Shown here piece after piece: positions 13,153 through 16,775 of a stretch of DNA of 16,775 bases; position 1 is the first letter of the stretch, and every line of letters starts with the position of its first letter. This DNA comes from Alphaproteobacteria bacterium (lineage in GTDB: Bacteria > Pseudomonadota > Alphaproteobacteria > Micavibrionales > Micavibrionaceae): NCBI GenBank assembly GCA_016763095.1, contig JAESUK010000033.1:1-16775 (forward strand), given 5' to 3'. The notes below the pieces were generated by a model. It saw only the letters and a list, made by a program, of their open reading frames with translations. It was not told the origin of the DNA and did no database searches. Made by a program: the position numbers and the translations under genes.

Positions 13153-16137
13153 ATGAAGTTTTTAGAGAAGTTAATTAACCCCTTTCAAATAGCGATAAAA
13201 CAGTCTGTAGAGACGTTTATCAATCTGGAAACAGCAGATGATGAACACACTCTTGCAACTATGGACGGTTCACTTGTCTCGTATGTCCGTGTTGATGGAA
13301 GTCGCCAGATTATTGGGGATCAGGAATATGAGCATATAATTAAAGCGGCAACGATTAAAATTGGGTCACGTTTTGACCGTCAAGGACATGCGTTGCAAGT
13401 TTATTTTGTGCGTGATCCTGGTCGTATTGAGGCCGAGCTTACACGTCTTATTAATCCGTCTAAAATAACAGCCAGAAATATAGGCTTGGAAATGGAAGAT
13501 TTGTTCGAAGAACGGATTCGCCATTTAACCAAGTTTTTATCTTATGAAGAGTGTTACTTTGTTTTGTGGACACGCCCTTCTATTCTTACTAAAGCTGAGT
13601 CGGAGCGTATCGGGAAAGAAAAGAAAAAACCGTGGGTTAATGCGCCTAACGCCCAAAACCCACATATCGGACTTGATATTTTGAGGACTAGACATAATAG
13701 TTTGGTTGTCTCCGTTCTTGGTGGCTTAGAAGAAATGGGAATTCAGAGCAAGCTTCTGGAAGTGCATGATGCTTTGAGCGCAGTTCGAAATAATTTATAC
13801 CCATTGAAAGCAAACGATCAGTGGAAAGCGTGTGTTCCTGGGGATATGATTCCTCCACGTGCGCCGACTAGTCATACAGACATGTCTGATATTTTATGGC
13901 CACCATTGCGGACGCAATTGGCTGTGGGTGATTCTCGTGTTATTGATGATAAAGTTGTTCAGCTTGGGGAATTGCTATGGGCGGGGGCTGATATTGTTTT
14001 GGCACCTATGGACCCGTCTCCGTTTCCACAGCTTTTGAATAGATTGTTTGAGGCAAAAGTGCCTTACCGTATTTCCTTTATGATTGAAGGTGGTGGGGCG
14101 CAAGCTATGGCATTCCAAACATTCATGTCGACGTTATTTGGTGTAACGAATGCCATGAATAAGCAGATTAAATATGCCCTTGAGGGGCTTGAGGCGATGT
14201 CTCGTAAGGAGCCAGTTGTTAAGTTGCGGGTTTCATTTGCAACGTGGGCTCCACGTGGACAGAGAAGACTTCTTGATGAACGGTTGTCTATTCTTGTGCA
14301 GGCGGTTGAGAGTTGGGGATATTGTCAGGTTAGTGAAGTTTCTGGGGATGCCCTTGATTGTGTCATGTCATCTGCGATGGGAATTCATGCGTCAGGAACC
14401 GCGCCAGCGGCGATTGCTCCGATGTATGATGTGATGAAGTTTATCCCATGGCAACGTCCGTCAAGCCCATTTACAACGGGTTCAATTATGTTGCGGACAC
14501 CAGACGGGAAGGTTTGGCCATACCAAACAGGAACGAGCCTTACAACAACATGGTTTGATTTGATTTTCGCCCAACCAGGGGGAGGTAAATCTGTTTTGAT
14601 GAACACGTTGAACCTTGGAACAATTTTAACACCAGGTCTTAGCCGTTTGCCATATGTTGCGGTTATTGATATTGGACCGTCTTCGGCGGGACTTGTTTCT
14701 TTGATTAAGGATGCGTTGCCTCCATCTCGTGCACATGAAGTTGCATATTATCGCCTTCAAATGTCACAAGACTATGCGATTAACCCATTTGATACACAAT
14801 TAGGGTGCCGTTTCCCATTATCTGATGAGCGAAGTTATTTGATACAATTACTAACGTTGATTTGTACGCCTCCAGGTAATGATAAAGCCTATGATGGTAT
14901 ACAACAACTTGCTGGCTTCGTGATTGATGAAATGTATCGTTGGAGAAACGATACGCAGGCGAATGCTGAGCCTCGTCCATACTTGCCTCGTATTGATTCA
15001 GAAGTTGATGATGTTATCCGTAAGTACAATATTCATCTTCCAACAGATCCATATTGGTGGGATGTGGTGGATAAACTCCATGACCTTGATCTCCCGCATA
15101 TTGCGAACTTGGCGCAGCGACATGCTGTTCCTGTCTTGAGTGACTGTATTACGGCATCACGTCGTCCACAGATTAGAACTTTGATGGAGCAAACAACGAT
15201 TGGTACAGGTACGGAAAATGTTATTAATGCGTTCGAGCGTATGGTTACATCAGGTATTAAGGAATATCCAATCTTGGCATCTGTTACTAAGTTTGAGATT
15301 ACCGATGCGCGTGTATGTTCTCTTGATTTGATGGATGTGTGTCCACAAGGGGATGATACGGCAGACCGCCAAACAGCTATTATGTACATGCTTGGCCGTC
15401 ATGCGTTGGTTCGCGCTTGGTGGATGGGACCTGAGGCGTTGACTCAGATTCCTGATAAATACAAAGCGTACCATGAAGCGCGTCTTCAAGATTTGGCAGA
15501 GACACCAAAACGTCTTTGTTATGATGAGTTCCATAGAACAAGTTCATCGTCTGCTGTACGTGGTCAGATTGTACGAGATGTTCGTGAAGGACGTAAAAGA
15601 GCTGTTCAAATTGTTTTGGCATCACAACTTCTTGATGATTTTGATGATGACATGGTTGATTTGGCAACAGGGGTTTGGGTCCTTGGTACTGCTGTGTCTG
15701 AGAACGCGGTTGACAATGTGAAGGATCGATTTGGATTGACGGATTCTGCACGAATGGTCATTCGTCATAATTTAACAGGTCCACGCTCTTCTGGAGGACC
15801 AGCCTTGCTTATTCTTGGTACGAAAGAGGGTCGTTTTGAACAGCATTTGATTAGTACACTTGGTCCTGTTGAGCTTTGGGCACTTTCTACATCTACTGAA
15901 GATGTGGGCCTGCGTACACGTTTGTATGGACAAATTGGGGCGCAACGTGCGCGACGTATTCTGTCTATTTATTTCCCAGGCGGGAGTGCAAGTACAGAGG
16001 TCAAACGTCGCGTAATCAAGAAATCAGAAGCTGCTGATGGTGAAAGTCGTGATGCTACGGTTGGTGCCGTGATTGATGAAATCGTTGAGGAATTGGTTAC
16101 TGCGAGTGTGAAATTGAGCACTCCTGGTGGATCTTAG
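13153..16137 (+). CDS. dotO: Type IVB secretion ATPase DotO/IcmB
   Basis: DotO is the VirB4-class ATPase that, with DotB, powers Dot/Icm substrate transfer at the cytoplasmic face of the inner membrane. The 994 residues are close to the roughly 1000 of Legionella DotO. The N-terminal half is the conserved IcmB region, with EGGGAQAMAFQTF at its later part. The C-terminal half is a P-loop ATPase: Walker A is AQPGGGKS (473-480), with Ala in place of the usual first Gly but intact Gly-Lys-Ser. Walker B is LCYDE (788-792), followed by FHRT. RQTAIMYMLGRHA, REGRKRAVQIVLASQLLDDF and WVLGT follow the usual VirB4/TraC order. The ATG at 13153 follows dotN by 37 bp and has only a weak GTGG ribosome site. 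The stop codon lies inside the next gene's Shine-Dalgarno. Confidence 0.95.
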   Translation: MKFLEKLINPFQIAIKQSVETFINLETADDEHTLATMDGSLVSYVRVDGSRQIIGDQEYEHIIKAATIKIGSRFDRQGHALQVYFVRDPGRIEAELTRLINPSKITARNIGLEMEDLFEERIRHLTKFLSYEECYFVLWTRPSILTKAESERIGKEKKKPWVNAPNAQNPHIGLDILRTRHNSLVVSVLGGLEEMGIQSKLLEVHDALSAVRNNLYPLKANDQWKACVPGDMIPPRAPTSHTDMSDILWPPLRTQLAVGDSRVIDDKVVQLGELLWAGADIVLAPMDPSPFPQLLNRLFEAKVPYRISFMIEGGGAQAMAFQTFMSTLFGVTNAMNKQIKYALEGLEAMSRKEPVVKLRVSFATWAPRGQRRLLDERLSILVQAVESWGYCQVSEVSGDALDCVMSSAMGIHASGTAPAAIAPMYDVMKFIPWQRPSSPFTTGSIMLRTPDGKVWPYQTGTSLTTTWFDLIFAQPGGGKSVLMNTLNLGTILTPGLSRLPYVAVIDIGPSSAGLVSLIKDALPPSRAHEVAYYRLQMSQDYAINPFDTQLGCRFPLSDERSYLIQLLTLICTPPGNDKAYDGIQQLAGFVIDEMYRWRNDTQANAEPRPYLPRIDSEVDDVIRKYNIHLPTDPYWWDVVDKLHDLDLPHIANLAQRHAVPVLSDCITASRRPQIRTLMEQTTIGTGTENVINAFERMVTSGIKEYPILASVTKFEITDARVCSLDLMDVCPQGDDTADRQTAIMYMLGRHALVRAWWMGPEALTQIPDKYKAYHEARLQDLAETPKRLCYDEFHRTSSSSAVRGQIVRDVREGRKRAVQIVLASQLLDDFDDDMVDLATGVWVLGTAVSENAVDNVKDRFGLTDSARMVIRHNLTGPRSSGGPALLILGTKEGRFEQHLISTLGPVELWALSTSTEDVGLRTRLYGQIGAQRARRILSIYFPGGSASTEVKRRVIKKSEAADGESRDATVGAVIDEIVEELVTASVKLSTPGGS

Positions 16138-16141
16138 GAGG
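16135..16141 (+). promoter_or_regulatory. Shine-Dalgarno overlapping the dotO stop codon
   Basis: TAGGAGG contains the dotO stop (TAG) and a full AGGAGG placed 6 nt before ATG 16148. It is the strongest ribosome site in the window and ties translation of the last gene to arrival of ribosomes at the end of dotO. Confidence 0.8.
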
Positions 16142-16147
16142 TAAGCT

Positions 16148-16681
16148 ATGACTGATGAAACAGCTGATCTTGATGACGAGCCAGTTAAAAAGAAGAAGAA
16201 AAAGCGGAAGAAAAGAAAACCGATCAATAAGAAGAAGGTGGGTTTTTGGTCTTTTGCCGTTCTGATTGGTCTGATGTATTATTGGGGCACGATGCCCATT
16301 TACATCCAAGGTAGCCAACTCTTTGGTGTGTGCCGTGTTTATATAGAGCTTAATGTACAATATCCATCTGAGCTACGGTTTGTGGATATCAGGGAACGTG
16401 GTGCAGAAGTGACTGTAGAATATATTACATATGATTCTTTTGGTCAGCACATTGCTCATAGAGCCGTTTGTCAGTACAAGCGGGATGAAAATCAACAAAT
16501 TGTTTTGGATTATTTTCGTTTAAAACGTGGAACGAATGACCGTGATTTCCTCTTTGCAATGGAAGACCCTGAACGTGTTGCATCTTTTAACAAAACCGTT
16601 CCTTTTTTATCTCAGCAACCCTTGAATCTTATTATTCGAGGTCCTGCGCGCACATTGGGTAGTTTATCACCTGCAAATTGA
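16148..16681 (+). CDS. Unrecognised membrane-anchored protein at the end of the Dot/Icm block
   Basis: I do not recognise this 177-residue protein. It has an acidic start (1-11), a very basic segment (14-30, thirteen Lys/Arg), one membrane helix (about 31-50), and a C-terminal domain of about 125 residues. The positive-inside rule puts the tail in the cytoplasm and the domain in the periplasm. The domain has two cysteines (62 and 108) that could form a disulfide, and a pattern YPSELRF...VTVEYITYDSFG that recalls small periplasmic or lipoprotein domains with a 'P-S-x-x-F ... N/D-x-F-G' pattern; this is a weak resemblance. Legionella has no obvious equivalent at this place. Its strong Shine-Dalgarno overlaps the dotO stop, so it belongs to the secretion operon and may add to the periplasmic part of the machine. 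Confidence 0.85.
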   Translation: MTDETADLDDEPVKKKKKKRKKRKPINKKKVGFWSFAVLIGLMYYWGTMPIYIQGSQLFGVCRVYIELNVQYPSELRFVDIRERGAEVTVEYITYDSFGQHIAHRAVCQYKRDENQQIVLDYFRLKRGTNDRDFLFAMEDPERVASFNKTVPFLSQQPLNLIIRGPARTLGSLSPAN

Positions 16682-16687
16682 GGTATG

Positions 16688-16708
16688 TAGAGGCCTTTAG
16701 TCCCTCTA
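16688..16708. terminator. Possible weak hairpin after the last gene
   Basis: TAGAGG and CCTCTA are exact inverted repeats around a 9-base loop, starting 7 bp after the stop of the 177-codon gene. There is no T-run directly after it, so intrinsic termination is doubtful, but its position at the end of the block and before a new promoter candidate fits an operon end. Confidence 0.3.
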
Positions 16709-16731
16709 ACTGCTTAAAAAATAGTTAAAGT

Positions 16732-16761
16732 TTGCGTTGAAATGTGTGTTTCAGGTATAAT
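16732..16761 (+). promoter_or_regulatory. Candidate promoter with operator-like palindrome at window end
   Basis: A perfect TATAAT (16756-16761) has a weak -35, TTGCGT (16732-16737), 18 bp upstream. The spacer holds the inverted repeat TGAAA-6 bp-TTTCA (16738-16753), a common site for a repressor. It would drive a gene beyond the right edge and suggests that the secretion operon ends at 16681. Confidence 0.4.
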
Positions 16762-16775
16762 CATAGATATTTATA

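Noticed and set aside
15033..15751. Overlapping minus-strand frames of 94-123 codons inside dotO
   Set aside because: They are shadows of the conserved ATPase domain; no independent coding evidence.
1..16775. Mobile element or CRISPR content
   Set aside because: No transposase, integrase, direct-repeat/spacer array, tRNA-associated attachment site or terminal inverted repeats were found; base and codon use look alike on both sides of 6386.

Overview
This looks like chromosomal DNA of a motile alphaproteobacterium of moderate GC. The divergent pair hemB / LdtR-like MarR regulator is an arrangement familiar from Alphaproteobacteria, and flagellar stator genes lie next to it. The species cannot be named from this sequence. 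Gene density is high and no gene-free stretch exceeds 300 bases; the longest gaps are 169 bp (5639-5807) and 155 bp (10819-10973). No tRNA, rRNA, IS element, integrase or CRISPR array was seen.

Left part (1-5638, all minus strand): housekeeping and motility genes. Read in the direction of transcription, they are hemB (porphobilinogen synthase), motA-motB (proton-driven stator), guaB (IMP dehydrogenase), a GNAT acetyltransferase, and the N-terminal 170 codons of an aldehyde dehydrogenase cut by the window edge. guaB, the acetyltransferase and the dehydrogenase are 3 and 10 bp apart, so they are probably co-transcribed.

Middle (5639-6385): a divergent control region with a 21-bp imperfect palindrome over the hemB -10 element, then a MarR-family regulator of the LdtR type, then a 122-bp gap with a candidate promoter for the genes that follow.

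Right part (6386-16681, all plus strand): a block of type IVB (Dot/Icm) secretion genes in the same order as Legionella icmL-K-E-G-C-D-J-B: DotI, DotH, DotG, DotF, a DotE-like protein, DotP, DotN, DotO. The block closes with an unrecognised 177-codon membrane-anchored gene. Together these encode outer-membrane core (DotH, DotG), inner-membrane and periplasmic linkers (DotI, DotF), small polytopic membrane proteins (DotE-like, DotP), a coupling-complex adaptor (DotN) and the VirB4-class ATPase (DotO). DotA, DotB, DotC, DotD, DotJ, DotK, DotL, DotM and IcmQ/R/S/T/W are not in the window; a working system would need most of them elsewhere.

The machine is not a plain copy of the Legionella one. 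DotG is less than half the usual length, DotI has a long Pro/Ala/Lys-rich cytoplasmic extension, and DotF starts with four DEFE repeats. The DotE-like protein carries an extra N-terminal secreted DotP-like module, so a DotP-type unit is present twice in adjacent genes. Residue comparisons with Legionella proteins are from memory, not from a search.
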